Shown: in pieces, positions 7,497-14,498 of the stretch | Numbering within the stretch: position 1 is the stretch's first letter | Layout of the letters: every line of letters begins with the position of its first letter | Assembly (NCBI GenBank): GCA_964637035.1 | Contig: CAZWTU010000015.1 | Coordinates: 1 to 31,172 of the forward strand | DNA length: 31,172 nt | Reading direction: 5' to 3' | Source: CAZMMV01 sp964637035 | GTDB taxonomy: Bacteria; Bacillota; Clostridia; Tissierellales; Tissierellaceae | Position numbers and translations under genes: made by a program | The notes under the pieces: generated by a model | The model's input: the letters and a program-made list of their open reading frames with translations, nothing else | The model's database searches: none | Told to the model about the DNA's origin: nothing

Positions 7497-7525
7497 AGAT
7501 TACCCTTTTTAGCCACTTCTGTCAA
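7497..7525 (-). promoter_or_regulatory. Candidate promoter of the aldolase gene
   Basis: Minus strand: consensus -35 TTGACA (7520-7525), 17-bp spacer, weak -10 TAATCT (7497-7502), 45-75 bp ahead of the aldolase start and after the PucR gene. It suggests the aldolase-to-mtnA genes can be transcribed independently of pucR. A second TTGACA (6805-6810) with a weak -10 lies before the phosphorylase gene. Confidence 0.4.
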
Positions 7526-7560
7526 TGTTCCTTTCATATTCAGCAAAAAATTAAAAGCCC

Positions 7561-9231
7561 TTATTTTTCTAAGAGCTCTTTTATCTTTGTTGCTATTTCT
7601 AAATTTAATCTATGATTAGGATTATTTAAATCCATCCCTGTTATTTCCGTTATTCTACCAATCCTATAAAGTACTGTATTATAATGGGTATACAAGTCCT
7701 CAGAAATTCTAGTTAAATTACCATTGTTTTTAAAGTAGGAATTTAGTGTTTTTACAAGTTCAGTTTTCCTTTTGTTATCATAATCTACTAAAGTCTTCAG
7801 TGTACCATTATAAAAATCCTCTAATTCTTCTGTCAGCAAATCTTGACAAAGTATTTTAAATATACCTAATTCTTCATATGTAATTATAATTTCATCCGTA
7901 ATTACCTTGCCTATTCTAACAGCACGAACTGCATCCTGAAAACTCTTATCTACATTGTTTAAACTTTTATATACCCGGCCTATTCCAATTTTAACATCTA
8001 AATTTCCATCATCACCACCTATGGACTTTATTATTTCCTGATTAAATTTTTCAACCCTATTTTCAATCTTATCTTTCTCGGAGAAACTTAATAATATTTG
8101 AACCCCATGGCCCTTAGTAGAAACTATTCCTTTCAAATTTAAGTACTTCATAAGCCCCTCAATCTTAGATACTATGGGATTTAAGGAATCTTGTATATAA
8201 TCTATGGCAATTTTTTCGTTTAAAGTGGACTCTTCACTTTTAAAGCTCAAGACTTCCACAATATAGTGGTCATTTAATTTAAAATTAAAGAAACTTGCCC
8301 TATCTAGTGCTTTCTTTTTTCTCCTTAAATCCACAGATATTAAATCCTCAAAATACTCAGATCTATATCTTATTTCTACTTCTTTTATAGATAATTCTTG
8401 TAGTAAATAAAGTGCTATAGTAGTAGAAGCTGATTCAATTATTGACAAGTCAAAGCCACCCAAGGGTGTATTTGTACTCCAGAAAAATAAATGTCCATAA
8501 ACCTGATCCCTAAGAACTATGGGCATTATCATTGTTTTTATATACCTTCCCCTAATTAAAATCTTATCCTCTATAAGTTCTTTTAATTGATTTTTTGGGT
8601 TTTTTCTAAGATAAAAATTTTTTAATTCTTTTTTTAATTCTTTGTATGTTTCTTCTTCTATATCTCCTACACATTCTATAGTTTCTCCAGAAAATTTTAA
8701 ATTTAAGATTACAGGATTCTTAATATTTTGTTCTATTATTTTAGTCAACTCTTCAAGGCCATTTCCTTTTAGCATGGCACCCATTAACTGTTCGTGAACT
8801 TTTTCTAATCTTTCTAATAAAGATGCCTGTTTGTTGAATATTTCTTTGAATGCATCCATCATAACATCTGATAATGGTATAGATCGATGGATATCAATTA
8901 TGGGAAAGCTTAAATCATTAGCTAAGGCTAGTGTCTCATAAGATAATTCATCTATATAGGGAGTAATTTTTATACCTATGCCTGCTAATTCTTTGGCTGC
9001 ACATTCCCTAATCAGTTCTTTTTGTGCATGAACATTATCTTTTTCAAAAAAATATGCAGTAGTAAGTAAAAACTCTCCTGGGGCCGTCCACTCTATTATA
9101 TCAGGATCTGCCATTATATTTATTCTACTAATAGTGTTCTTGCCACCACGAAAGCCTGCAATTAATTTGCAGTCCTCCATAACATCTAGTTCTAATAGGT
9201 CTTCTATACTAATGCCATTTCCTCTTGACAT
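7561..9231 (-). CDS. PucR-family purine catabolism regulator
   Basis: A 556-residue transcription factor. Residues about 8-130 form the PucR N-terminal sensor (DLLELDVMEDCKLIAG, then WTAPGEFLLTTAYFF). A GAF-like/GGDEF-like middle section reaches to about 430. The C-terminal helix-turn-helix (TLNSYFKNNGNLTRISEDLY, THYNTVLYRIGRI, near 488-530) is the PucR/CdaR type (HTH_30). PucR of Bacillus subtilis controls purine degradation, which fits its place between guanine deaminase and the nucleoside phosphorylase cluster, all on one strand. The effector is unknown. The start has GGGAG nine bases upstream, 27 bp after the guanine deaminase stop, so the two are probably one transcript. Confidence 0.85.
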   Translation of the reverse strand: MSRGNGISIEDLLELDVMEDCKLIAGFRGGKNTISRINIMADPDIIEWTAPGEFLLTTAYFFEKDNVHAQKELIRECAAKELAGIGIKITPYIDELSYETLALANDLSFPIIDIHRSIPLSDVMMDAFKEIFNKQASLLERLEKVHEQLMGAMLKGNGLEELTKIIEQNIKNPVILNLKFSGETIECVGDIEEETYKELKKELKNFYLRKNPKNQLKELIEDKILIRGRYIKTMIMPIVLRDQVYGHLFFWSTNTPLGGFDLSIIESASTTIALYLLQELSIKEVEIRYRSEYFEDLISVDLRRKKKALDRASFFNFKLNDHYIVEVLSFKSEESTLNEKIAIDYIQDSLNPIVSKIEGLMKYLNLKGIVSTKGHGVQILLSFSEKDKIENRVEKFNQEIIKSIGGDDGNLDVKIGIGRVYKSLNNVDKSFQDAVRAVRIGKVITDEIIITYEELGIFKILCQDLLTEELEDFYNGTLKTLVDYDNKRKTELVKTLNSYFKNNGNLTRISEDLYTHYNTVLYRIGRITEITGMDLNNPNHRLNLEIATKIKELLEK

Positions 9232-9258
9232 AAATTAAAACTCCCTTATATATATTTT

Positions 9259-10545
9259 TTAACTTTCTATAACAAAAGGCATATCTATTTCTTTACCCAT
9301 TACATATCTTACTAATATGTTTCTATCATCACCTATATAAGCATACTTTTGTAATCTCTCTTCTATTGTCAATTCTCTAATATCCGATAAATTAGAATCA
9401 TCTATTATTAAAGCATCAAATTCATAAGCTTTTTCAAAACTTCCTACTTTACCAAAAAAGCTTCCTCCACCCTTTGTTGCTAAATAAAAACCTTCACTAA
9501 AGCTTAAAGGCTTAAGTTCTTTATTTGTATTTAACCAAGTCAATTTAGAGCCTTGTAGAGCTCCACATATAACATGGGCTATATTTAAATTGCTACCTCC
9601 GGATATATCTGAAGCTAGTCCTATATTCATACCCGCATCTAAATATTTTCTAACAGGCATAATTCCACTGGATAAATTATAATTGGAATATGGGCAATGG
9701 GCTGCATAAACCCCATTCTTAACCATTAAATCTATTTCTTCATCTGTATTGTATATACTGTGGGCCATTATTGTATTTGTTTGCCCAAACAAATTATAAT
9801 CATCATATACAGAGGCATAATTTTTAGATTCTGGAAATAATTCTTTTACCCAAAGAATCTCATCCCCATTTTCATTTAAATGAGACTGAATTGGTAAATC
9901 ATATTTAGTAGCTAATTTCCCTAATTCTTCTAAAAGTTCTGGCGTAGAAGTAGGCGCAAATCTAGGAGTTATAATAGGCTTTACCAAATTAGATTTACCC
10001 CCATACTCCTTTAAAATTTCTTCCGTATCCATTAATGATTGCTTTGTATCTTCCGTAAGATAATCTTGACAATTTCTATCCATATTTACCTTGCCAACAT
10101 AAGCTCCTAAACCTGATTCTATAAACATATCCATTAAAAGTTTAACACTATCCTTATGAATACTTCCATAAACCGCAGAACGAAGTGTTCCTACTCTCCA
10201 AAGATCATTTATAAGTCTAGAAAATACTTTTTTTGAGTAATCTAAGTCTTTATATCTGTTTTCCTCAGGAAAGGTATAGCTTTCAAGCCAAGGTATAAGT
10301 TCCTTATCTAAGCCTAATCCCCTATTAGGATATTGTACAGCGTGAAGATGAAGGTCTGTAAATCCTGGGATAATCAACTTTCCAGTATAATCTTTAAATT
10401 CGTAGTCCTTGTAGGATTTATCTAATTCTTCTACAATATCTATTACTTTACCATCCTCTACCATTATATATGAATTCTCATATATATCAAACTTATCCTT
10501 AGTTGAAGTAAATGCTATAGTGCCCTTCAATACCATTTTATTCAT
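9259..10545 (-). CDS. guaD: Guanine deaminase
   Basis: A 428-residue zinc amidohydrolase that converts guanine to xanthine and ammonia. PGFTDLHLHAVQYPNRG gives the HxH metal site (His66, His68). MDRN, ITPRFAPT, QSHLNENGDE, YASVYDDYNLF, TIMAHSIY, AHCPYSNYNLSSGIMPV and GLASDISGGSNLN all match guanine deaminases including the human enzyme, and differ from adenosine/SAH/methylthioadenosine deaminases. The ATG at 10543-10545 has GGAG eight bases upstream; an upstream in-frame codon at 10593 lacks one. With the 6-oxopurine phosphorylase downstream it makes a guanosine-to-xanthine branch. It lies between glycerol kinase and pucR on the same strand. Confidence 0.9.
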   Translation of the reverse strand: MNKMVLKGTIAFTSTKDKFDIYENSYIMVEDGKVIDIVEELDKSYKDYEFKDYTGKLIIPGFTDLHLHAVQYPNRGLGLDKELIPWLESYTFPEENRYKDLDYSKKVFSRLINDLWRVGTLRSAVYGSIHKDSVKLLMDMFIESGLGAYVGKVNMDRNCQDYLTEDTKQSLMDTEEILKEYGGKSNLVKPIITPRFAPTSTPELLEELGKLATKYDLPIQSHLNENGDEILWVKELFPESKNYASVYDDYNLFGQTNTIMAHSIYNTDEEIDLMVKNGVYAAHCPYSNYNLSSGIMPVRKYLDAGMNIGLASDISGGSNLNIAHVICGALQGSKLTWLNTNKELKPLSFSEGFYLATKGGGSFFGKVGSFEKAYEFDALIIDDSNLSDIRELTIEERLQKYAYIGDDRNILVRYVMGKEIDMPFVIES

Positions 10546-10622
10546 TTTGATCACTCCTATAGAAATTATTACATATATTATATTATTATACATTCTTTAA
10601 TCATATGTATAGATTCTACAAA

Positions 10623-12119
10623 TTAATGGTCCCAAGCCAATGATCTTTCTACTGCTCTTTTCCAATTTCTATATAGTTCTTCTCTTTTTTCCTTATCCAT
10701 AGAGGGTGTAAAAATCCTATCTTTTTCATATTTATCATATATCTCTTCCCTATCCTTCCAAAAGCCTACTGCTAAACCAGCTAAATATGCCGCACCTAAT
10801 GCTGTAGTCTCTACTAGCTTTGGCCTTTCTACACTTGTATTTAATATATCTGATTGAAATTGCATTAGAAAATTATTTACAACTGCTCCTCCATCTACCT
10901 TTAAAGACTTTAATTTTATATTTGAATCTTCCTCCATTGCCTCTAGTACATCCCTGGTTTGATAGGCTATGGATTCTAAGGTAGCCCTTACTATGTGTTC
11001 TGCCTTTGTACCTCTGGTAATGCCTATTATAGTTCCCCTGGCATACATATCCCAATAGGGAGCACCCATGCCTACAAAAGCCGGAACCATATATACTCCC
11101 TTTGAATCTTCTATACTTGTTGCCATATCTTCAGACTCCTCTGCTGTCCTAATTAATCTCAATTCATCCCTTAACCATTGTACAGAGGCACCTGCCACAA
11201 ATATACTGCCTTCTAATGCATATTCTACCTTCCCATCTATTCCCCAAGCTATTGTGGTAAGAAGCCCATTCTTAGAAGGAACAATCATTTCTCCTGTATT
11301 CATAAGCATAAAGCATCCAGTACCATAAGTATTTTTTGCCATTCCTGGTTGAAAACATCTTTGCCCAAATAGGGCAGCCTGTTGGTCACCTGCTATGCCA
11401 GCAATAGGAATTTTAGCACCTCCGAAAGTTAATTCATCTGTATAGCCATATACTTCTGATGAATTTGCCACCCTAGGCAATATACTTTTTGGAATATCCA
11501 AGGCTTTAAGTAGATTTTCATCCCATTTCAAACTTTTTATATTAAATACCATGGTTCTGGAAGCATTCGAATAATCTGTTACATGGACCTTCCCCCTTGT
11601 TAAATTCCATATTAACCAAGTATCCACATTTCCAAATAGTAAATCTCCTTTTTCAGCTAATTTCCTTGCCCCTTTAACATTATCTAATATCCACTTTATT
11701 TTTGTTCCTGAAAAATAAGCATCTACTACTAAGCCTGTGTTTTCCTTAATATAGTCTTCCATCCCACTATTCTTTAATTCCTTGCATATATCTGCAGTAC
11801 GCCTGCATTGCCAAACTATTGCATTATATATAGGTTTACCTGTGTTTTTATTCCATAGTATAGTTGTTTCCCTTTGGTTTGTAATGCCTATTCCTGCAAT
11901 TTCATCTGTTCTAATTCCTGTTTTCTCCAATACTTCCCTAGCTACTCCTGACTGAGTCCCCCATATTTCCATTGGATCATGTTCTACCCAACTAGGATGA
12001 GGATATATTTGATTGAATTCTTTTTGAGCACTTGCTTGTATTTCACCCTTTTTATCAAAGATTATAGCTCTTGAACTTGTAGTCCCTTGATCAAATGCCA
12101 TGATATATCGTTTATCCAT
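10623..12119 (-). CDS. glpK: Glycerol kinase
   Basis: A 498-residue FGGY-family kinase, the usual length for GlpK, making sn-glycerol 3-phosphate from glycerol and ATP. The N-terminus AFDQGTTSSRAI (8-19) is the phosphate-binding loop. GITNQRETTILW, NTYGTGCFMLMNTG, AGDQQAALFGQ and VDGGAVVNNFLMQFQSD are all typical. No glycerol facilitator or glycerol 3-phosphate dehydrogenase lies beside it. Its product feeds dihydroxyacetone phosphate, the same metabolite that the aldolase cluster downstream should release. AGGGGGT lies ahead of the ATG, and an extended -10 promoter precedes it; the 77-bp gap to guanine deaminase allows read-through. Confidence 0.95.
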   Translation of the reverse strand: MDKRYIMAFDQGTTSSRAIIFDKKGEIQASAQKEFNQIYPHPSWVEHDPMEIWGTQSGVAREVLEKTGIRTDEIAGIGITNQRETTILWNKNTGKPIYNAIVWQCRRTADICKELKNSGMEDYIKENTGLVVDAYFSGTKIKWILDNVKGARKLAEKGDLLFGNVDTWLIWNLTRGKVHVTDYSNASRTMVFNIKSLKWDENLLKALDIPKSILPRVANSSEVYGYTDELTFGGAKIPIAGIAGDQQAALFGQRCFQPGMAKNTYGTGCFMLMNTGEMIVPSKNGLLTTIAWGIDGKVEYALEGSIFVAGASVQWLRDELRLIRTAEESEDMATSIEDSKGVYMVPAFVGMGAPYWDMYARGTIIGITRGTKAEHIVRATLESIAYQTRDVLEAMEEDSNIKLKSLKVDGGAVVNNFLMQFQSDILNTSVERPKLVETTALGAAYLAGLAVGFWKDREEIYDKYEKDRIFTPSMDKEKREELYRNWKRAVERSLAWDH

Positions 12120-12145
12120 TTAAATACCCCCTAGCTTTTATCTAT

Positions 12146-12154
12146 ATTATATCA
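12146..12154 (-). promoter_or_regulatory. Extended -10 promoter of glpK
   Basis: Minus strand TGATATAAT (TG at -15, consensus TATAAT), with only a weak TTAGCT at the -35 distance, about 27 bp ahead of the glpK start. The shared 234-bp gap (12120-12353) also holds a divergent promoter and nothing else recognised. Confidence 0.5.
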
Positions 12155-12252
12155 TTGTTTTATGTTTTAGCTAAAATTTATATTATCTTACTCTAATGTC
12201 AGTTTTATGTAAACACTCCAAGTATTGAGGGTTTATTTCTAGACAAGCTTAG

Positions 12253-12261
12253 TGTTATACT
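12253..12261 (+). promoter_or_regulatory. Extended -10 promoter of the CAP-domain gene
   Basis: TGTTATACT (TG-N-TATACT) lies about 92 bp before the ATG; TTTATT at 18 bp distance is a weak -35. The leader between it and the gene contains a second purine-rich GAGAGGAGG at 12301-12309 that is not followed by a usable start at the right distance. Confidence 0.4.
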
Positions 12262-12353
12262 TTAAAAAATGAACTTTGTAATCATTTTGTAACTATTATT
12301 GAGAGGAGGTTAGGTTTAAACTATAACTTTTGAAAACTTCAAGGAGGAATACA

Positions 12354-13160
12354 ATGTTTAAAAAAATAAAAGGTAAAGTAGTATGTTCATTATTAGTAGG
12401 TGTTTTATTTTGCTCATCTATGGTTAGTGCTGCAAATATTAACTATGGTGGAAGTTACAATAATTATAAACAAACAGGAAATTATGGTTATGGGCATCAT
12501 TTATATAATGGTTATAACTATAATTACAATAGTAACAATAATTATAATAACTACAAAAATAATACTAGTCAAAAACCGGAAAACTCAGTAACAAACAATT
12601 ATCCTAACTTTATTTGGAATGTGGTAACTCCACAAGCGGATATTAACAATGGAAATAGTGTAGTGGTTCCAAGGCCTGAGCCTGTCAATCCAAATGTGCC
12701 TAGTATAGGAGATAGGCCTGTGGAAGAATCTAAGCCTGTAGTACCTGCAGAACCTTCAGCACCAGTTGTTTCAGGATTATCTCAAATAGAAGCAGAGGTT
12801 CTTAGATTAGTAAATATAGAAAGACAAAAGGGAGGACTTGCTCCACTTATAGCTGATGGTTTACTTACAAGTGTAGCTCAAAAGAAATCTGAAGATATGG
12901 CAAGAAATAATTATTTTAGCCACACTTCACCTACTTATGGCTCACCTTTCGCTATGATGAAAACTTTTGGTGTTAAATATAGCACTGCAGCTGAAAACAT
13001 AGCAAGAGGCCAATTAACTGCTCAGTCTGTTATGAATGGATGGATGAACTCATCTGGACATAAAGCCAACATAATGAATCCTAGCTTTAAAAAAATAGGT
13101 ATAGGGATGGTTGAGTCCAATGATGGAAGAAAATGCTGGACTCAAATGTTTACTAACTAA
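12354..13160 (+). CDS. Secreted CAP/SCP-domain protein (YkwD-like)
   Basis: A 268-residue exported protein. A signal peptide (KKIKGK, then a hydrophobic core, cut near SAA, about residue 27) is followed by an Asn/Tyr-rich low-complexity stretch (about 28-75), a Pro-rich linker (about 105-140) and a C-terminal CAP domain (about 145-268). CAP hallmarks are EAEVLRLVNIERQK, ARNNYFSHTSP, AENIARG, VMNGWMNSSGHKANIMNPSFKKIGIG and CWTQMF. Bacterial CAP proteins of the YkwD group are secreted or associated with spores and wall; the biochemical role is unsettled. The ATG at 12354 is used because AAGGAGG lies six bases upstream; an in-frame TTG at 12330 has none. Tandem Asn-Tyr codons make the N-terminal part a likely hypervariable, wall-interacting tail. 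Confidence 0.85.
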   Translation: MFKKIKGKVVCSLLVGVLFCSSMVSAANINYGGSYNNYKQTGNYGYGHHLYNGYNYNYNSNNNYNNYKNNTSQKPENSVTNNYPNFIWNVVTPQADINNGNSVVVPRPEPVNPNVPSIGDRPVEESKPVVPAEPSAPVVSGLSQIEAEVLRLVNIERQKGGLAPLIADGLLTSVAQKKSEDMARNNYFSHTSPTYGSPFAMMKTFGVKYSTAAENIARGQLTAQSVMNGWMNSSGHKANIMNPSFKKIGIGMVESNDGRKCWTQMFTN

Positions 13161-13177
13161 TATGCTTATAAATGATA

Positions 13178-13208
13178 AAAAATTGCCAGAAATATTTCTG
13201 GCAATTTT
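13178..13208. terminator. Bidirectional terminator
   Basis: An almost perfect palindrome AAAATTGCCAGAAA / TTTCTGGCAATTTT with a 2-base centre and A/T runs on both sides. It separates the convergent CAP-domain and Nudix genes and touches the Nudix stop codon. Confidence 0.85.
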
Positions 13209-13819
13209 TATTTTATTATGTCTATAAGTTTCTTTGTCATCTTGGCTGTAAATCCCCAAATTATATAATCCTCATAGTGATAAAACATTACTGTATGTTT
13301 TCCTTTTTTCCAATTATAGTCTTTTCCATTTGGAATTAAGTTATATGGAAATTCTTCACCTATATCTGTCCTCAGATTTAAATGGTATATATCTGGTTCC
13401 TCTTCTAAAAAGAAGTCCAAAGGAACAGTAAATATATAGTCTACTTCATCCTTATTTGGTAATATTTCAGCCACATTTATGCCTCTTATTGTTCCTAAAA
13501 AACAATATATAGTAGTATTGTCATAGGATACAGAAAAATCTAATTCACCAATTAGATTTATATTTTCTCTTTTGATATTCAATTCTTCCATGGTTTCTCT
13601 TATAGCTGCCTCTTGGTAGCTTTCCCCTTTTTCAACAGCTCCCCCTGGAAAAGATATTTCCCCAGGTTGGGTTGATAAATCCTTGGCCCGTAATTCATAT
13701 AATATTTCCAATTTCTTATCTATTTCTATTAGAGGTATAAAGACTGCGTATTTATGGGTTATACCTATGGGCTCAGGTATTCTATTTTTTACCTTTTCAA
13801 TTATGTATTCTATATCCAT
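13208..13819 (-). CDS. Nudix hydrolase, CoA-pyrophosphatase type
   Basis: A 203-residue Nudix enzyme. The Nudix box GAVEKGESYQEAAIRETMEEL fits GX5EX7REUXEE. It is preceded by LYELRAKDLSTQPGEISFPGG, which follows the UPF0035 / CoA-diphosphatase signature (NudL/YeaB, Pcd1). The expected reaction is cleavage of coenzyme A or acyl-CoA to 4'-phosphopantetheine and 3',5'-ADP, a pool-clearing step in the cytosol. The ATG is preceded by GAGGTG. It sits 45 bp downstream of the selenoperoxiredoxin gene, separated by a GC-rich hairpin. The link to redox defence is positional only. Confidence 0.85.
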   Translation of the reverse strand: MDIEYIIEKVKNRIPEPIGITHKYAVFIPLIEIDKKLEILYELRAKDLSTQPGEISFPGGAVEKGESYQEAAIRETMEELNIKRENINLIGELDFSVSYDNTTIYCFLGTIRGINVAEILPNKDEVDYIFTVPLDFFLEEEPDIYHLNLRTDIGEEFPYNLIPNGKDYNWKKGKHTVMFYHYEDYIIWGFTAKMTKKLIDIIK

Positions 13820-13841
13820 ATATACACCTCATTATAATTAC

Positions 13842-13860
13842 AAGGGGCCAAAGGCCCCTT
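13842..13860 (-). terminator. GC-rich hairpin after the peroxiredoxin gene
   Basis: Stem AAGGGGCC / GGCCCCTT with a 3-base loop, 5 bp past the peroxiredoxin stop. The T-run after it on the minus strand is short (TTGTAATT), so it may stabilise the mRNA end or terminate only partly. Confidence 0.55.
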
Positions 13861-13864
13861 AATT

Positions 13865-14386
13865 TTAAAGTAAATCTTCTCCTTCTTGCCAGTTAACTGG
13901 ACATAGTCCTCCAGTTTTAAGAGCTTTTAGTACTCTTAGGGTTTCATCCACTGACCTACCAACATCATTATCTTGTATAAGTGAGTATTTTATTACCCCT
14001 TCAGGATCTATAATAAATAATCCTCTAAGAGCTATCCCATCTTCTTCTAACAATACTCCATAATTCTTGGATACCTCTTTGGTCATATCAGAAGCAAGAG
14101 GATAATTAATCTTTCCTAAATCCCCATTAATCCAAGCCTTATGGGAATGTTCACTGTCCACACTAACAGCTAATAACTCTGTATCCTCTTTCTTAAAATC
14201 TTCCATCCTTTCACTGAACCCAGTGATCTCTGTAGGTCAAACCAAAGTAAAATCTAAAGGATAAAAAAACATTACTAGCCATTTCCCTTTATAATCTGAT
14301 AGCTTTACCTCTCCAAAATCAATTCCATCTCCATTACAAGTAGCCATTTTAAAATCTGGTGCCTTATTTCCAACTAATCTTTCCAT
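13865..14386 (-). CDS. Selenocysteine-containing peroxiredoxin (AhpC/TSA family)
   Basis: Read through one in-frame TGA, the frame codes for a complete 173-residue typical 2-Cys peroxiredoxin: MERLVGNKAPDF at the N-terminus, LSDYKGKWLVMFFYPLDFT before the active site, then TLV-Sec-PTE at 48-53, SVDSEHSHKAW, DPEGVI and a C-terminal LCPVNWQ. The TGA (14237-14239, codon 50) falls exactly where the family has its peroxidatic Cys in the F(T/V)xVCPTE motif, so it must be selenocysteine and not a nonsense mutation. No other lesion exists. The Cys in LCPVNW should be the resolving residue. A stem-loop just after the TGA can serve as SECIS. The ATG has GGAGG five bases upstream. Peroxides would be reduced in the cytosol. 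A start at the Met codon after the TGA would lack the catalytic residue and has no ribosome binding site. Confidence 0.93.
14207..14239 (-). promoter_or_regulatory. UGA selenocysteine codon with SECIS-like hairpin
   Basis: Directly 3' of the TGA the mRNA can fold a 6-bp stem TCACTG / CAGTGA (14221-14226 with 14211-14216) closed by a GGTT loop, 16 bases after the TGA. A lower CCT/AGG pairing (14234-14236 with 14207-14209) is possible. Position inside the reading frame and a G-rich apical loop fit bacterial SECIS elements that bind SelB. Confidence 0.7.
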
Positions 14387-14442
14387 ATTTTCCTCCATTT
14401 GTTTTATATTTATATCCCATTGTACTATCTTTTGTTATATAC

Positions 14443-14448
14443 ATTATA
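14443..14448 (-). promoter_or_regulatory. -10 box of the selenoperoxiredoxin gene
   Basis: Minus strand TATAAT, about 57 bp before the ATG; the -35 position (14466-14471) reads TAATTT, a poor match, suggesting that an activator or derepression decides expression. Confidence 0.4.
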
Positions 14449-14479
14449 TATATCCACTAAAACACAAATTAAACAGTGT

Positions 14480-14498
14480 AATGATAATCCTTATCATT
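14480..14498 (-). promoter_or_regulatory. Fur/PerR-like operator upstream of the peroxiredoxin
   Basis: Perfect 8+8 dyad AATGATAA-TCC-TTATCATT. The inner 15 bases TGATAATCCTTATCA match the Fur 7-1-7 consensus TGATAATnATTATCA at all but one defined position. It lies about 9 bp upstream of the weak -35 and overlaps the stop codon of the patatin gene. It has no T-run, so it is not a terminator. Confidence 0.6.

Noticed and set aside
9259..10545. The amidohydrolase as an MTA/SAH deaminase completing methionine salvage
   Set aside because: Its motifs (ITPRF, QSHLNEN, YASVYD, SGIMPV) follow guanine deaminase, not the MTA/SAH deaminase family.
10873..11055. Open frame inside glpK in another frame
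   Set aside because: It lies within conserved glycerol kinase coding sequence, with unnatural composition.
12529..12560. The AATAATTATAATAACTAC-type tract as a possible tandem repeat array or CRISPR-like element
   Set aside because: It is short, irregular and encodes the Asn-Tyr tail in frame; there are no spacers or direct repeats of constant length.
12400..12591. Ile/Thr-rich open frame over the Asn/Tyr-rich part of the CAP-domain protein
   Set aside because: It is a frame-shifted reading of low-complexity AAT/TAT repeats; the secreted protein in the other frame is complete.
13865..14206. A 113-residue peroxiredoxin fragment starting after the TGA, as a separate gene or pseudogene
   Set aside because: The frame continues upstream through a single TGA at the catalytic Cys position to an ATG with a strong ribosome binding site; Met at 14206 has none.
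14480..14498. The dyad at the end of the patatin gene as a terminator
   Set aside because: There is no T-run after it on either strand, and it matches a Fur-type operator closely.
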